Shown: positions 1 through 8,976, counted from the first letter of the stretch. The stretch: 64,000 bases of DNA from Hymenobacter yonginensis (GCF_027625995.1 NZ_CP115396.1:3224001-3288000), one strand, 5' to 3'. Program-made: numbers and translations. The notes: a model not told the origin generated them from the sequence alone.

Positions 1-3000
1 CGGCCGTCCATGTACTGCACGGTCACTTTCTCGTTGCGGTTGGCCACTTTCTGCGAGCGGGCCGGCATCTGCTTTTCCAGAATCTGCGCGTCGTCGGGGC
101 CCATGTCCTCGGGGCCGGCACCCAGCGAAACCGACGACACTTCCTTCTCGGCCGTCAGCTTGGGCATCGGGGCAGGCGTGGGCAGCTCGTCTTCGATGTA
201 GAACTCGGCCTCGTCGGTGCCCTGGGCGCCGCCCTGCACCGGAATGTCGGCGCGGAACAGGAACGACAGGGTGTCTTCGTTCACCTTGCCGATCATGCCT
301 TTGAACAGCTCGAAGCTCTCAAACTTGTACACCAGCAGCGGGTCTTTCTGCTCGTACACGGCGTTCTGCACCACCTGCTTCAGGTCGTCCATCTGGCGCA
401 GGTGCTGGGTCCAAGCGGTGTCGATAGTCGACAGCACCACGGATTTCTCCATGCTCCGGATGATTTCGTGGCCACCCGTGGCCTGCGCGCGGCGCAGGCT
501 GGCTACCGCCGAAACCTGCTTACGGCCATCCGTGAAGGGCACTGCCACGTTCTCGAACGGGGCGTTCTGCTCCAGCAGGCTGTTCACGAGCGGCATGGCG
601 TTGCCGGCAATGTGGTCGTTCTTGCTGTGGTAGTAGCCCAGGGCCTCGTCGTAGAGCTTCTGCGACAGGGTGCCGGCGGCCATGCCCTTCATTTCGGCTT
701 CCGTGATGTAGGTATCGTAGCCGTACACGCGGATGATGGCCAGCTTGAAGTCCTCGTAGTCGCCCGAGATTTTGTGGGCGGCCACGATGTCTTCAGCCAC
801 GTCGTAGATCATGTTCCACACGTCCAGCTCCAGACGCTCGCCGAACAACGCGTTGCGGCGGCGCTTGTACACCACTTCGCGCTGGGCGTTCATCACGTCG
901 TCGTACTCGAGCAGGCGCTTGCGCTGGCCGAAGTTGTTTTCCTCGACCTTCTTCTGGGCGCGCTCAATCGAGCTGGTAATCATCGAGTGCTGAATTACCT
1001 CGCCTTCTTCCAGGCCCATACGGTCCATGAGCTTGGCAATCCGGTCGGAGCCGAACAGGCGCATCAGGTTGTCTTCGAGGCTCACGAAGAACTGCGAGGA
1101 GCCCGGGTCGCCCTGGCGGCCGGCGCGGCCCCGCAGCTGGCGGTCTACGCGGCGGCTTTCGTGGCGCTCCGTACCGATGATGGCCAGGCCACCCGCAGCT
1201 TTAGAGGTTTCCTTGAGCTTGATGTCGGTACCGCGGCCGGCCATGTTGGTGGCAATGGTCACGGTGCCGGGGTAGCCGGCGGCGGCTACAATCTCGGCTT
1301 CGCGCTGGTTCTGCTTGGCGTTGAGCACTTGGTGCTGGATGCCGCGCAGCTTCAGCATGCGGCTCACCAGCTCCGATATTTCCACGCTCGTGGTACCTAC
1401 CAGCACCGGGCGGCCGGCCTGCACCAGCGTCTGGATTTCCTCGGCCACGGCGTTGTACTTCTCACGCACGGTCTTGTACACCTTGTCGTGCTCGTCTTTG
1501 CGCTGGATGCCGCGGTTGGTCGGAATCACCACCACGTCGAGCTTGTAGATGTCCCACAGCTCGCCGGCTTCGGTTTCGGCCGTACCCGTCATGCCGCCCA
1601 GCTTGTGGTACATGCGGAAATAGTTCTGCAGCGTAACCGTAGCGTAGGTCTGGGTGGCGTCTTCCACGCGCACGTTTTCCTTGGCCTCGATGGCCTGGTG
1701 CAAGCCGTCGGAGTAGCGGCGGCCCTCCATGACGCGCCCGGTCTGCTCATCCACGATTTTCACCTTGCCGTCGTCGGTCAGGATGTACTGGTCGTCTTTC
1801 TCGAACAGCGTGTAGGCCTTCAGGAGCTGGTTTACGGTGTGAACCCGCTCGCTCTTCTCCTGGTAGTCCTGCATCAGCCGCTCCTTCTGGTGCAGCTTTT
1901 CGTCGTCCTTGAGGCTGTTGTTTTTCTCGAGGTTGGCGATTTCCGAGCCGATGTCGGGCATGATGAACAGGTGCGGATCTTCGCCCTGGGCCGTAATCAG
2001 GTCGATGCCTTTTTCGGTCAACTCGATCTGGTTGTTCTTTTCGTCAATCGTGAAGAACAGCGGCATGTCGGCCTGCGGCATCTGGCGGGCGTTGTCCTGC
2101 AGGTAGTGGTTTTCCACTTTCTGCAGCACGGCGCGCATGCCGGTTTCGCTCAGGAACTTGATCAGCGGCTTGCTCTTGGGCAGGCCACGGTAGGCGCGGA
2201 ACAAAGCCAGACCGGCTTCGCCTTCCTTGTAGCCGTCTTTACCTTCCTTGATGCCTTTGCGGGCTTCCACCAGATACTGCTGCACCAGCTTTTTCTGCTC
2301 GTCTACGAGGCGCTGGATGCGGGGCTTGAGCTGGTAGAACTCGTGCACGTCGCCGCGGGGCACGGGGCCCGAGATGATGAGCGGCGTCCGGGCATCGTCA
2401 ATCAGCACGGAGTCCACTTCGTCGACCATGGCGTAGTGGTGCTTGCGCTGCACCAGCTCGCCGGTTTCGCGCGCCATGTTGTCGCGCAGGTAGTCGAAGC
2501 CGAATTCGTTGTTGGTGCCGTAGGTGATGTCGGCGGCGTAGGCGGCGCGGCGGGCATCGGTGTTGGGCTGGTGCTTGTCAATGCAGTCCACGGTGATGCC
2601 GTGGAACTCGAACAGCGGCGCATTCCACTCCGAGTCACGCTTGGCCAGGTAGTCGTTGACGGTTACCAGGTGCACGCCGCGCTTGCTGAGCGCGTTCAGG
2701 AACGCCGGCAGCGTCGACACGAGGGTTTTACCCTCGCCGGTGGCCATTTCCGAAATCTTGCCCTGGTGCAGCACCACGCCCCCGATGATCTGGACGTCGT
2801 AGTGAATCATGTCCCAGGTGATTTCGGCGCCGGCCGCCAGCCACTTATTGCTCCAGATGGCTTTGTCGCCCTGAATCGTGACGTTCTTTTTGCGCTGCGC
2901 GTACTGGCGGTCGTAGTCGGTGGCGGTTACCACCAGCTGGCCGTTTTCGGTGTAGCGGCGGGCCGTTTCCTTCACCGTGGCAAAGGCAGCGGGCAGCACC

Positions 3001-3329
3001 TGCATCAGCACCACTTCCAGGTCTTTGTTGCGCTGCTTTTCCAGCTCGTCAATCTGGTCGAAGAGCTTCTCCTTGGCCATGATGTCGAGGCTGGCGTCGT
3101 CGTTGACGCGGGCGTGCAACGCGGCCAGCTGGTCGTCGAGCGGCTTCAGATGGGCGTCGATGCGGGCGCGCACCTCGTTGGTGTGCTCGCGCAGCTGGTC
3201 GTCGGAGAGCTGTGCCAGTTTGGCATATTCGGCGTTTACGAGCGCCACATAGGGGATAATCTCCTTCAAGTCCCGGTCCGATTTCGTTCCGAAAATCTTG
3301 GCGACGGTTTTCCCTAGAAAGTCAAACAT
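1..3329 (-). CDS. secA: SecA preprotein translocase ATPase (3' end outside window)
   Basis: Motor ATPase that drives unfolded preproteins through SecYEG at the inner membrane. About 1,109 codons lie in the window and the frame is still open at base 1, so only the extreme C-terminus is missing. The start at 3329 (MFDFLGKTVAKIFG) is typical of the family. Walker A GEGKT is at residues 198-202 and the DEAD-like DEVD at about 303-306. The late Walker A position fits the long N-terminal insertion of Bacteroidota SecA. The last visible residues (VANRNEKVTVQYMDG) match the usual pre-C-tail segment. It stands alone behind its own promoter-like element. Identification is secure; whether a C-terminal zinc motif exists cannot be seen. 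Confidence 0.97.
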   Translation of the reverse strand, partial: MFDFLGKTVAKIFGTKSDRDLKEIIPYVALVNAEYAKLAQLSDDQLREHTNEVRARIDAHLKPLDDQLAALHARVNDDASLDIMAKEKLFDQIDELEKQRNKDLEVVLMQVLPAAFATVKETARRYTENGQLVVTATDYDRQYAQRKKNVTIQGDKAIWSNKWLAAGAEITWDMIHYDVQIIGGVVLHQGKISEMATGEGKTLVSTLPAFLNALSKRGVHLVTVNDYLAKRDSEWNAPLFEFHGITVDCIDKHQPNTDARRAAYAADITYGTNNEFGFDYLRDNMARETGELVQRKHHYAMVDEVDSVLIDDARTPLIISGPVPRGDVHEFYQLKPRIQRLVDEQKKLVQQYLVEARKGIKEGKDGYKEGEAGLALFRAYRGLPKSKPLIKFLSETGMRAVLQKVENHYLQDNARQMPQADMPLFFTIDEKNNQIELTEKGIDLITAQGEDPHLFIMPDIGSEIANLEKNNSLKDDEKLHQKERLMQDYQEKSERVHTVNQLLKAYTLFEKDDQYILTDDGKVKIVDEQTGRVMEGRRYSDGLHQAIEAKENVRVEDATQTYATVTLQNYFRMYHKLGGMTGTAETEAGELWDIYKLDVVVIPTNRGIQRKDEHDKVYKTVREKYNAVAEEIQTLVQAGRPVLVGTTSVEISELVSRMLKLRGIQHQVLNAKQNQREAEIVAAAGYPGTVTIATNMAGRGTDIKLKETSKAAGGLAIIGTERHESRRVDRQLRGRAGRQGDPGSSQFFVSLEDNLMRLFGSDRIAKLMDRMGLEEGEVIQHSMITSSIERAQKKVEENNFGQRKRLLEYDDVMNAQREVVYKRRRNALFGERLELDVWNMIYDVAEDIVAAHKISGDYEDFKLAIIRVYGYDTYITEAEMKGMAAGTLSQKLYDEALGYYHSKNDHIAGNAMPLVNSLLEQNAPFENVAVPFTDGRKQVSAVASLRRAQATGGHEIIRSMEKSVVLSTIDTAWTQHLRQMDDLKQVVQNAVYEQKDPLLVYKFESFELFKGMIGKVNEDTLSFLFRADIPVQGGAQGTDEAEFYIEDELPTPAPMPKLTAEKEVSSVSLGAGPEDMGPDDAQILEKQMPARSQKVANRNEKVTVQYMDG

Positions 3330-3365
3330 GCTGTTATTTTTAAACTGAAACGCCGGGGCGTACCT

Positions 3366-3373
3366 CAAATTTA
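3366..3373 (-). promoter_or_regulatory. Putative -7 element of the secA promoter
   Basis: TAAATTTG on the minus strand matches the Bacteroidota -7 consensus TANNTTTG and lies 36 bases before the secA ATG. A TTG trinucleotide upstream is 25 bases away, longer than the usual 19-21, so the -33 element is unconvincing. Confidence 0.45.
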
Positions 3374-3436
3374 CAGTGTTTTCCGGGATTCTCCCGGTCA
3401 AATACCGTAAACGCGCCGCCCCGGACCCCAAAACGA

Positions 3437-3471
3437 CAAACCCCGCATCCTCAAAGAGTGTGCGGGGTTTG
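3437..3471 (-). terminator. Intrinsic terminator after glf
   Basis: Perfect 11-bp stem CAAACCCCGCA / TGCGGGGTTTG with a 13-base loop, followed on the minus strand by a T-rich stretch. It lies 84 bases past the glf stop and ends the GT-glf unit before secA. Confidence 0.8.
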
Positions 3472-3554
3472 TTTGATCGGCGAACTTGTCAGGTCCGGCA
3501 GCCGGATTAGAACGTCATGCTTCGCTGCGCTCCATCTGCCGTTTCAGCGGCGCT

Positions 3555-4736
3555 CTACTGCTTGGCCGGGTCGCGGGGCACCAGCTTCTCCATGATGGAC
3601 GTGGAGCCGAGAATGGCCGGTTTCTGGGCCTTCTGGGCTTCTTCGCTCTTCTCCGTGAGGCGCTTGTAGAGCGTGAGAGCCTGGGCCACTACCTGGTCCA
3701 TGTTGTAGTACTTGTAAGTGGCGAGGCGGCCCACAAAGTGCACGTTCGGGGTCTGGTCGGCCAGCTTCTTGTACTGGTTGTACAGGTCGGCGTTTTCGAG
3801 GCGCGGCACGGGGTAGTATGGGTCGCCCTCGGCTTTGGGGTACTCGTAGACCAGCGCGGTTTTGGGGTGTTTCTGACCGGTGAGGGCCTTAAACTCTGTG
3901 ATGCGCGTGTACAGGTTGTCGTTGGGGTAGTTCACCACGGGCGCGGCTAGGTGCTGCTCCACGTTCAGGGTTTCGTGCTTGAACTCCAGCGAGCGGTAGG
4001 GCAGCTTGCCGTACTTGAAGTCGAAATACTCGTCCACCGGCCCCGTGAAAATCATTTCCTTGAAGGGAATGAAGTCAATGATGTCGTGGTAGTCGGTGTT
4101 GAGCATCACCTTGATGTTCGGGTGGTCTAGCATCCGCTCGAACATGCGGGTGTAGCCGTGCAGCGGCATGGCCTGGTAGGTATCGGTGAAGTACCGGTCG
4201 TCGCGGTTGGTGCGGGTAGGCACTCGGCTCGTCACCGATTTATCCAGCTCCGAGGGGTCCATACCCCACTGCTTGCGGGTGTAGTTCTTGAAGAACTTCT
4301 CGTACAACTCGCGGCCCACTTTGCTCACTACCACGTCCTCGGAAGTCCGGATTACGGGCACGTCTTCAGCTACTGACTCAAAGAACTGCTCTACCTCAAA
4401 GCTGTTCAGCGACAGGCCGTAGAGCTTGTTGATGGTGTCGAGGTTGATGGGCATGGGCACCATCTGGCCATCCACGGAAGCCAATACGCGGTGCTCGTAG
4501 GGGCGCCAGTCGGTGAAGTTCGACAGGTACTCGAAAACGTCTTTGGAATTGGTGTGGAAGATATGCGGGCCGTATTTGTGGACCAGGATACCGTCTTCGT
4601 TGTAATGGTCGTAGGCGTTGCCGGCAATGTGGCTGCGCTTGTCTACAATCAGCACTTTTTTATTTGAGCGGGTGGCCAGCCGCTCGGCCAGCACGCTGCC
4701 GGCAAAACCGGCCCCAACAATGAGGTAATCAAACAT
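3555..4736 (-). CDS. glf: UDP-galactopyranose mutase
   Basis: Flavoenzyme converting UDP-galactopyranose to UDP-galactofuranose, the donor for galactofuranose in surface glycans; cytoplasmic. It has 393 residues, the normal family size. The FAD-binding Rossmann motif GAGFAG is at residues 8-13, followed by the conserved YGPHIFHTN segment. The substrate-site region NLYTRITEF and the C-terminal FAD motif FVGRLATYKYYNMDQ carry the expected arginines. It follows a glycosyltransferase by 47 bases on the same strand, so the two probably form one transcript making a galactofuranose- or related sugar-containing polymer. The C-terminus carries a lysine- and alanine-rich tail beyond the core. Confidence 0.95.
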   Translation of the reverse strand: MFDYLIVGAGFAGSVLAERLATRSNKKVLIVDKRSHIAGNAYDHYNEDGILVHKYGPHIFHTNSKDVFEYLSNFTDWRPYEHRVLASVDGQMVPMPINLDTINKLYGLSLNSFEVEQFFESVAEDVPVIRTSEDVVVSKVGRELYEKFFKNYTRKQWGMDPSELDKSVTSRVPTRTNRDDRYFTDTYQAMPLHGYTRMFERMLDHPNIKVMLNTDYHDIIDFIPFKEMIFTGPVDEYFDFKYGKLPYRSLEFKHETLNVEQHLAAPVVNYPNDNLYTRITEFKALTGQKHPKTALVYEYPKAEGDPYYPVPRLENADLYNQYKKLADQTPNVHFVGRLATYKYYNMDQVVAQALTLYKRLTEKSEEAQKAQKPAILGSTSIMEKLVPRDPAKQ

Positions 4737-4783
4737 AGCGTACGGGGTGATGTGGTTGGTAGGGGGATTCGGAAAGGGAATTT

Positions 4784-6019
4784 TCAGGTAGTAGCGAGCG
4801 GGGCAACGGGTACTTTGGCGTACAGGCGGTCCTGCATCAAATCCAGCATCTGCTGCCAGGTCTGGTCCCAGGAAATGGTGGCGAGGTAGTCGTCGGTGCG
4901 CTGGCGCCAGTCGGCGTCCTGGGTCTGAGTCAGGGCCTTTTCGATGGCTTGGCCGAAATCAGCGGCGTTGTCGGCAATCTGCACGAGGTTCAGCTCGCCA
5001 TAAGGGCGCACCACGTCGCGGATGGGCGTGCTGACCACGGGGCGGCCGGCAGCCAAGTACTCGGGCGTTTTGGTAGGCGAAATGAACTTGGTGCTTTCGT
5101 TGTCGGCGAAGAGCAGGGTGGCTACGTCCCAGCCCTGCAGGTAGGCGGGCAGCTCCTGGTAGTCTTTGCCGCCGAGGTAGTGCACGTTGGCCTGCCGCGG
5201 CAGCGTGGCCGGGTCAATCTTCACCACGGGCCCGATAATGACAAACTGCCACTCGGGGTGCGCATCGGCCAGCTGGCCCAGCAATTCAATGTCCAGGCGC
5301 TCATCCACCACGCCAAAGAAGCCAACGCGCGGGTGCGCAATGCCGGCCTGGTCGGCGGGCTCGGGCATGGCCTGGCGGGCCTGGCCGAAGTGGGCCTTGT
5401 CGATGCTGCTGGGAAAGGGGTGCGCGTCGCGGTGCTGCTGGCGCTTGGCTTCGTAGAGCGTGTGGCCGCCCGTGAACACCAGATCGGCCTTCTCGAACAG
5501 CTCCTGCTCCCGCTCGCGCAGCTCCGGCGGCGCAAACTTGAAGGCGGCCAGCTCGTCCATGCAGTCGTAGACGGTCAGGAGCGGCTTGAAGAAGCGCGAC
5601 TTGCCCAGGGCCATTGGCGTGTAGTACCAGAACAAGTACTTATCCACGCCCTGCTCGTCGAAATAGCGGCTCAGTACCTCAAACTGGGCCTGGTCGGCGG
5701 CAGCTTCATCGGCGCGCAACTTGTGCGGCAGATGCACCACCAGCACCTTCAGGCCCTGCTGGCGCTCCTTCACCTCCATATGCGGCTCGATGAGGTCGTC
5801 GGCGTGATAGAAGGCTTCTTCCACGTAGAAGACGCGGCCGTGCTGGGCAAAGCGCGAGAGCAGGTGCTGCGGGCGCTGCCATACAAAATCCCAGTGCAGG
5901 TGCGCAAAACACACTAAATCGGGCAGGGAATAGAAAGCAGAAACGGCAGCAGTGGGCGTAGTGGTAGCGGCAGAGTGAGAAGCACGTACTTCCGACTCCG
6001 CTGGTGTGGTCAGCGGCAT
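4784..6019 (-). CDS. Glycosyltransferase, GT-B fold (GT1/GT4-like)
   Basis: Predicted cytoplasmic glycosyltransferase of 411 residues. After a low-complexity Ser/Thr/Ala N-terminus the fold begins at about residue 35 (DLVCFAHLHWDFVWQRPQHL), a pattern seen in TuaH-like transferases. The donor-binding half includes GFFGVVDERLD at about 230 and TKTPEYLAAGRPVVSTPIRD at about 335, with the conserved Glu before the glycine-rich turn. It lies directly upstream of glf, which suggests UDP-sugar use, possibly UDP-galactofuranose. Donor, acceptor and product are not deducible from sequence. The 169-base gap upstream holds no clear TANNTTTG element. The start at 6019 is the only plausible ATG. Confidence 0.8.
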   Translation of the reverse strand: MPLTTPAESEVRASHSAATTTPTAAVSAFYSLPDLVCFAHLHWDFVWQRPQHLLSRFAQHGRVFYVEEAFYHADDLIEPHMEVKERQQGLKVLVVHLPHKLRADEAAADQAQFEVLSRYFDEQGVDKYLFWYYTPMALGKSRFFKPLLTVYDCMDELAAFKFAPPELREREQELFEKADLVFTGGHTLYEAKRQQHRDAHPFPSSIDKAHFGQARQAMPEPADQAGIAHPRVGFFGVVDERLDIELLGQLADAHPEWQFVIIGPVVKIDPATLPRQANVHYLGGKDYQELPAYLQGWDVATLLFADNESTKFISPTKTPEYLAAGRPVVSTPIRDVVRPYGELNLVQIADNAADFGQAIEKALTQTQDADWRQRTDDYLATISWDQTWQQMLDLMQDRLYAKVPVAPLATT

Positions 6020-6188
6020 AAGTCCAGATGGGATGAGTAATCGGGGGTACAGGCTTCTAATGGTAGCTTCTGCCTCAACAGCCTGTCGGCCCCTATCGGC
6101 TATACGCCCGATTCTCTAAAAGGATATTGTCGACCTAACGCTAACTTACTTGGCATAGTTCAACTAAAACCAATAGTTCGTACTACTT

Positions 6189-6704
6189 TCAGAGCAAAAG
6201 CTGCATTTCCACGGCATCGTGCCAGCCATCGGCGCGGCGCAGCCACTGCTGCCGGGTGCCTACCGTATGGAAACCGGCGGCCGCAAACAGCGCCAGGCTG
6301 GCCGTATTGTCGGCGGCGATGGTGCAGTGCAGCTGGTGCAGCCGCAGCACCTGCCGGGCATAAGGCGGCAGCAGCTGCAGAGCGGCCTGCGCGTAGCCCT
6401 GGCGGCGGTGGGCCGCCAGCACCACAATGCCCACCCCAGCGCGCTGGTGCAGGGGCTCAAACCCGAAAATATCCACGGTGCCCACGGCCGCACCGGTGGC
6501 GGTGGCGCACAGCACCAGCCGCAGCTGCCGCACCTCGTGGAAGTCGGCGGCGGCGCTGTCGAGGTACTGGCGCAACGTGTAGCGCGACACGGGCGCCAGC
6601 GTATCGGACACGCTCCAGACCGCGGGGTCGTTTTCCAGCGCGTACAGGAAGTCGAGGTCGTCGGCTTCGAGGGGGCGCAGGAATACGAGGTCGGAACGGA
6701 GCAT
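6189..6704 (-). CDS. GNAT-family N-acetyltransferase
   Basis: Acetyl-CoA dependent acetyltransferase of 171 residues, RimJ/RimL/SpeG-like (Acetyltransf_3 type). It opens with LRPLEADDLDFLYALENDP, typical for the group. The acetyl-CoA loop lies around GIVVLAAHRRQGYAQAAL, residues 92-109, and ends with the NTASLALFAAAGF segment that closes the GNAT core. The substrate could be a ribosomal protein N-terminus, a polyamine or another amine; sequence alone does not decide. It is monocistronic in appearance, with dapF more than 180 bases upstream beyond repeat sequence. Confidence 0.85.
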   Translation of the reverse strand: MLRSDLVFLRPLEADDLDFLYALENDPAVWSVSDTLAPVSRYTLRQYLDSAAADFHEVRQLRLVLCATATGAAVGTVDIFGFEPLHQRAGVGIVVLAAHRRQGYAQAALQLLPPYARQVLRLHQLHCTIAADNTASLALFAAAGFHTVGTRQQWLRRADGWHDAVEMQLLL

Positions 6705-6710
6705 AACGGG

Positions 6711-6865
6711 GGCCTCCCCCCCTCTTCGATGGAGAGGGGGAACTAGCTGATAGTTTCTTCTAAAGCTAGCTCGCCTCCTTTTACAAGGAGACGGTTGGGG
6801 TGGTTGAAAATGACAGAATGTTTTTTAAAACCAGTTTCCCCTCTCTTTTGGAGAGGGGGCTAGGG
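6711..6865. repeat. Cluster of short intergenic hairpin repeats
   Basis: Four small palindromes follow one another: CCCCCTC/GAGGGGG (6718-6740), AGCT-rich arms (about 6744-6770), CTCCTT/AAGGAG (6775-6790) and CCCCTCTC/GAGAGGGG (6838-6858). A related CCCTCTCC...GGAGAGGG palindrome lies at about 7854-7873, so this is a dispersed intergenic family. No gene is seen here. Confidence 0.6.
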
Positions 6866-6875
6866 GGTGAGGTCC

Positions 6876-6900
6876 GGCACAGGCTGAAGCCTATGCTACA
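6876..6900. repeat. GAAG-centred palindrome, copy 1
   Basis: Short palindrome with arms GCACAGGCT/AGCCTATGC around a GA centre. It overlaps the dapF stop codon. A near-identical copy (22 of 25 bases) sits at 28464-28488 beside the eno stop in the same orientation. Confidence 0.6.
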
Positions 6901-7694
6901 TCTATTTTCCCCTCAAACACCCGTGTGGCGGGGCCGATGAGGTAGACGTGCTGGAACGAGCCGTCGGGCTGGGTTTGGAACTCTACGCGCAGGTCGCCGC
7001 CGGGGGTGCGCAGGTGCACGGGGCTGGTGGCGCCGTGCTGCGAGGCGGCCAGCGCCACGGCCGTGACGCCGGTGCCGCAGCTCAGAGTTTCGTCTTCCAC
7101 GCCCCGCTCGTAGGTGCGCACCTGCCAGGGCTGGCCGGGCGCGGCGGGCGCCTCCACGAAGTTGATGTTAGTGCCTTTCTCATGGAACAGCTCGCCGTAG
7201 CGGATGGCGCGGCCTTCGGCAAACACGTTCAGCTCGGCCAGCGTGCCAGCCGCCTGCAGGCGCACCACGTGCGGCGAGCCGGTATCGAGGAACACGCCCA
7301 GCCCTTCCAGCGGCTGCTGCCCGGCCACGTCCTGCATCCGCAGGTGCACAGTGCCGTCGGCGTCGATGCGGGCCTCGTGGGGGCCGTCGGCGGCCAGGAA
7401 GTGGGTCTCGGTTTCGATGACGCCCAGCTGCCGGGCAAAGGCCACGGTGCAGCGCCCGCCGTTGCCGCACATCGAGCCCAGGTGGCCGTCGGCGTTGAAA
7501 TACACCATCTCGAAATCGTACTCCGGGTGGTTGCGCAGCAGAATCAGGCCGTCGGCGCCAATGCCGCGGCGCCGGTCGCAGAGGTGGCGCACCAGCGCGT
7601 GGTCGGCGGCATCGAAGGTCTCGGCGCGGTCGTCCAGCATCACGAAGTCGTTGCCGGTGCCCTGGTATTTGTGGAAGTGCAGCGTGGTGCTCAT
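6891..7694 (-). CDS. dapF: Diaminopimelate epimerase
   Basis: Cofactor-independent racemase converting LL- to meso-diaminopimelate for lysine and peptidoglycan synthesis; cytoplasmic. It has 267 residues from the ATG at 7694 (MSTTLHFHKYQGTGNDFVML). Both catalytic cysteines are present, in MCGNGGRC and in ETLSCGTGVTAVA. The frame stays open to 7922, but that extension translates intergenic repeats and crosses the -7 element, so the internal ATG is chosen. The stop codon lies within a palindromic repeat. The gene is divergent from the methyltransferase at 8064 across a nearly symmetric intergenic region. Confidence 0.96.
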   Translation of the reverse strand: MSTTLHFHKYQGTGNDFVMLDDRAETFDAADHALVRHLCDRRRGIGADGLILLRNHPEYDFEMVYFNADGHLGSMCGNGGRCTVAFARQLGVIETETHFLAADGPHEARIDADGTVHLRMQDVAGQQPLEGLGVFLDTGSPHVVRLQAAGTLAELNVFAEGRAIRYGELFHEKGTNINFVEAPAAPGQPWQVRTYERGVEDETLSCGTGVTAVALAASQHGATSPVHLRTPGGDLRVEFQTQPDGSFQHVYLIGPATRVFEGKIDVA

Positions 7695-7698
7695 GGGG

Positions 7699-7706
7699 CA
7701 AAGGTA
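7699..7706 (-). promoter_or_regulatory. -7 element of dapF, 4 bases from ATG
   Basis: TACCTTTG on the minus strand, a perfect match to TANNTTTG. Only CCCC separates it from the dapF ATG at 7694, so transcription should start at or within a base or two of the initiation codon. Confidence 0.65.
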
Positions 7707-7762
7707 ATGAGGTGATGGGGTGAATCGTGATGAGGTGATGAGGTGAATCGTGACAGGTGACA

Positions 7763-7989
7763 GGTGACAGGTGACAGGTGACAGGTAAAGGAAGAACGTC
7801 ATTCCGAGCTTGCGAGGAATCTCGCGTGCTGCTGACGTTGACCTCCCCCCCGGCCCCCTCTCCGGTGGAGAGGGAGAGCCTGACGAGCTTTTTCGGTGAG
7901 ACTGCTTTCTGGTGATTTCCATACTGGTGAGATTCCTCGCAAGCTCGGAATGACGTTCTTCCTTTACCTGTCACCTGTCACCTGTCACC
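7763..7989. repeat. Family A inverted repeat with perfect 61-bp arms
   Basis: Arms 7763-7823 and 7929-7989 are exact reverse complements. Each holds tandem GACAGGT units and a CGTCATTCCGAGCTTGCGAG...AATCTC core. The 105-base spacer carries a CTCTCC/GGAGAG palindrome. Beyond the arms, GGTGATGA-type minisatellite repeats continue on both sides, so nearly the whole 369-base gap (7695-8063) between dapF and the methyltransferase is an imperfect palindrome. No gene is seen in the gap. Confidence 0.9.
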
Positions 7990-8050
7990 CCATCACCTCA
8001 TCACCATTCACCTCATCACGATTCCCTTCATCACCTCATTACCCCCTTCG

Positions 8051-8058
8051 TACCTTTG
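8051..8058 (+). promoter_or_regulatory. -7 element of the SAM methyltransferase, 5 bases from ATG
   Basis: TACCTTTG, a perfect TANNTTTG match, lies 5 bases before the ATG at 8064. It mirrors the identical element at the other end of the intergenic palindrome (7699-7706). Confidence 0.65.
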
Positions 8059-8063
8059 CGGGC

Positions 8064-8948
8064 ATGTACACCTTCCTGACCACGAGCCCCTGGGCCGACT
8101 ACGAGCTGATTGACGCCGGCAACTTCGAGAAACTGGAGCGTTTTGGCCAGCACATTCTGGCCCGGCCCGAGCCCCAGGCCATCTGGGACCCGCACCTGCC
8201 GGCTTCGGAGTGGCAGCGCGCCAACGCCACGTTCACCCGCGAAAAGGGCAGCCAGGAGCGTGGACAGTGGAAAATCAAGCCCGGTACGCCCGAGCAGTGG
8301 CTAATTGGCTACGAGCGGCCCGACGGCCTGAAGCTGCGGTTTCGGCTGGGCATGTCGTCGTTTAAGCACGTGGGGCTGTTTCCGGAGCAGGACCCCAACT
8401 GGCAGTTCATCTACAACCAGACCCGCAAGCGCAAAGCCGCCGTACCGCGCGTGCTCAACCTGTTTGCCTACACCGGCGCCGCCACGCTGGCTGCCCGCGC
8501 CGCCGGCGCCGACGTCACGCACCTCGACTCGGTGAAGCAGGTGAACTTCTGGGCCCGTGACAACATGGAAGCCTCCAACCTCGACGGCGTGCGCTGGCTG
8601 GTGGAAGACGCCATGAAATACGTGCGGCGCGAGGTGAAGCGCGGCAGCAAGTACCAGGGCCTCATCCTCGACCCGCCCGCCTACGGCCGCGGCCCCAACG
8701 GCGAAAAATGGCAGCTGGAAGACGAGCTCAACGAAATGCTCAAGCTCTGCAAGGAGCTGCTCGACCCGCAGGACCACTTCTTCCTCGTCAACCTCTACTC
8801 GCTGGGCTTCTCGGCATTGATTCTCGACAATCTGGTGGGCGAAATCTTCCCGGACATGCGCGACAAGCGCGAAATCGGGGAAATCTACCTGCACGATGCC
8901 GCCGCTCGCAAGCTGCCGCTGGGCACATTCTGCCGGTTCGCCACGTAA
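8064..8948 (+). CDS. Class I SAM-dependent methyltransferase, RlmI/RlmK-like
   Basis: Predicted rRNA-type methyltransferase of 294 residues (Methyltrans_SAM family). The SAM-binding motif I NLFAYTGA is at residues 132-139 and the LDPPAYGRG motif at 202-210. The catalytic-cysteine motif used by RlmI-type m5C enzymes is not evident; NLYSLGFS occupies that place, so base and atom specificity are uncertain. The ATG at 8064 is preferred over the open extension back to 7896, because the extension translates a repeat and the -7 element. No partner gene: ppx follows after 169 bases on the same strand, with a repeat half-element between. Confidence 0.85.
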   Translation: MYTFLTTSPWADYELIDAGNFEKLERFGQHILARPEPQAIWDPHLPASEWQRANATFTREKGSQERGQWKIKPGTPEQWLIGYERPDGLKLRFRLGMSSFKHVGLFPEQDPNWQFIYNQTRKRKAAVPRVLNLFAYTGAATLAARAAGADVTHLDSVKQVNFWARDNMEASNLDGVRWLVEDAMKYVRREVKRGSKYQGLILDPPAYGRGPNGEKWQLEDELNEMLKLCKELLDPQDHFFLVNLYSLGFSALILDNLVGEIFPDMRDKREIGEIYLHDAAARKLPLGTFCRFAT

Positions 8949-8976
8949 GTTAGCCGGGATTGGGGCCGCGAGCCAG

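Noticed and set aside
402-3317. Plus-strand open frame of 971 codons opposite secA
   Set aside because: The minus strand encodes an unmistakable SecA over the same bases. Long antisense frames arise from the GC-rich codon use, and the product is low-complexity His/Val/Leu with no known domain.
7751-7786. CRISPR-like tandem units GACAGGT
   Set aside because: Units are 7 bases with no spacers and no cas genes. It is a minisatellite inside a palindromic element.
7695-7922. Longer dapF start at 7922
   Set aside because: It would translate repeat sequence and the -7 element. The family start MSTTLHFHKYQGTGNDF at 7694 fits exactly.
7763-7989. Insertion sequence with terminal inverted repeats
   Set aside because: The region between the arms is 105 bases with no transposase frame, and no target duplication is clear. 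A non-autonomous or REP-like element is the better reading.
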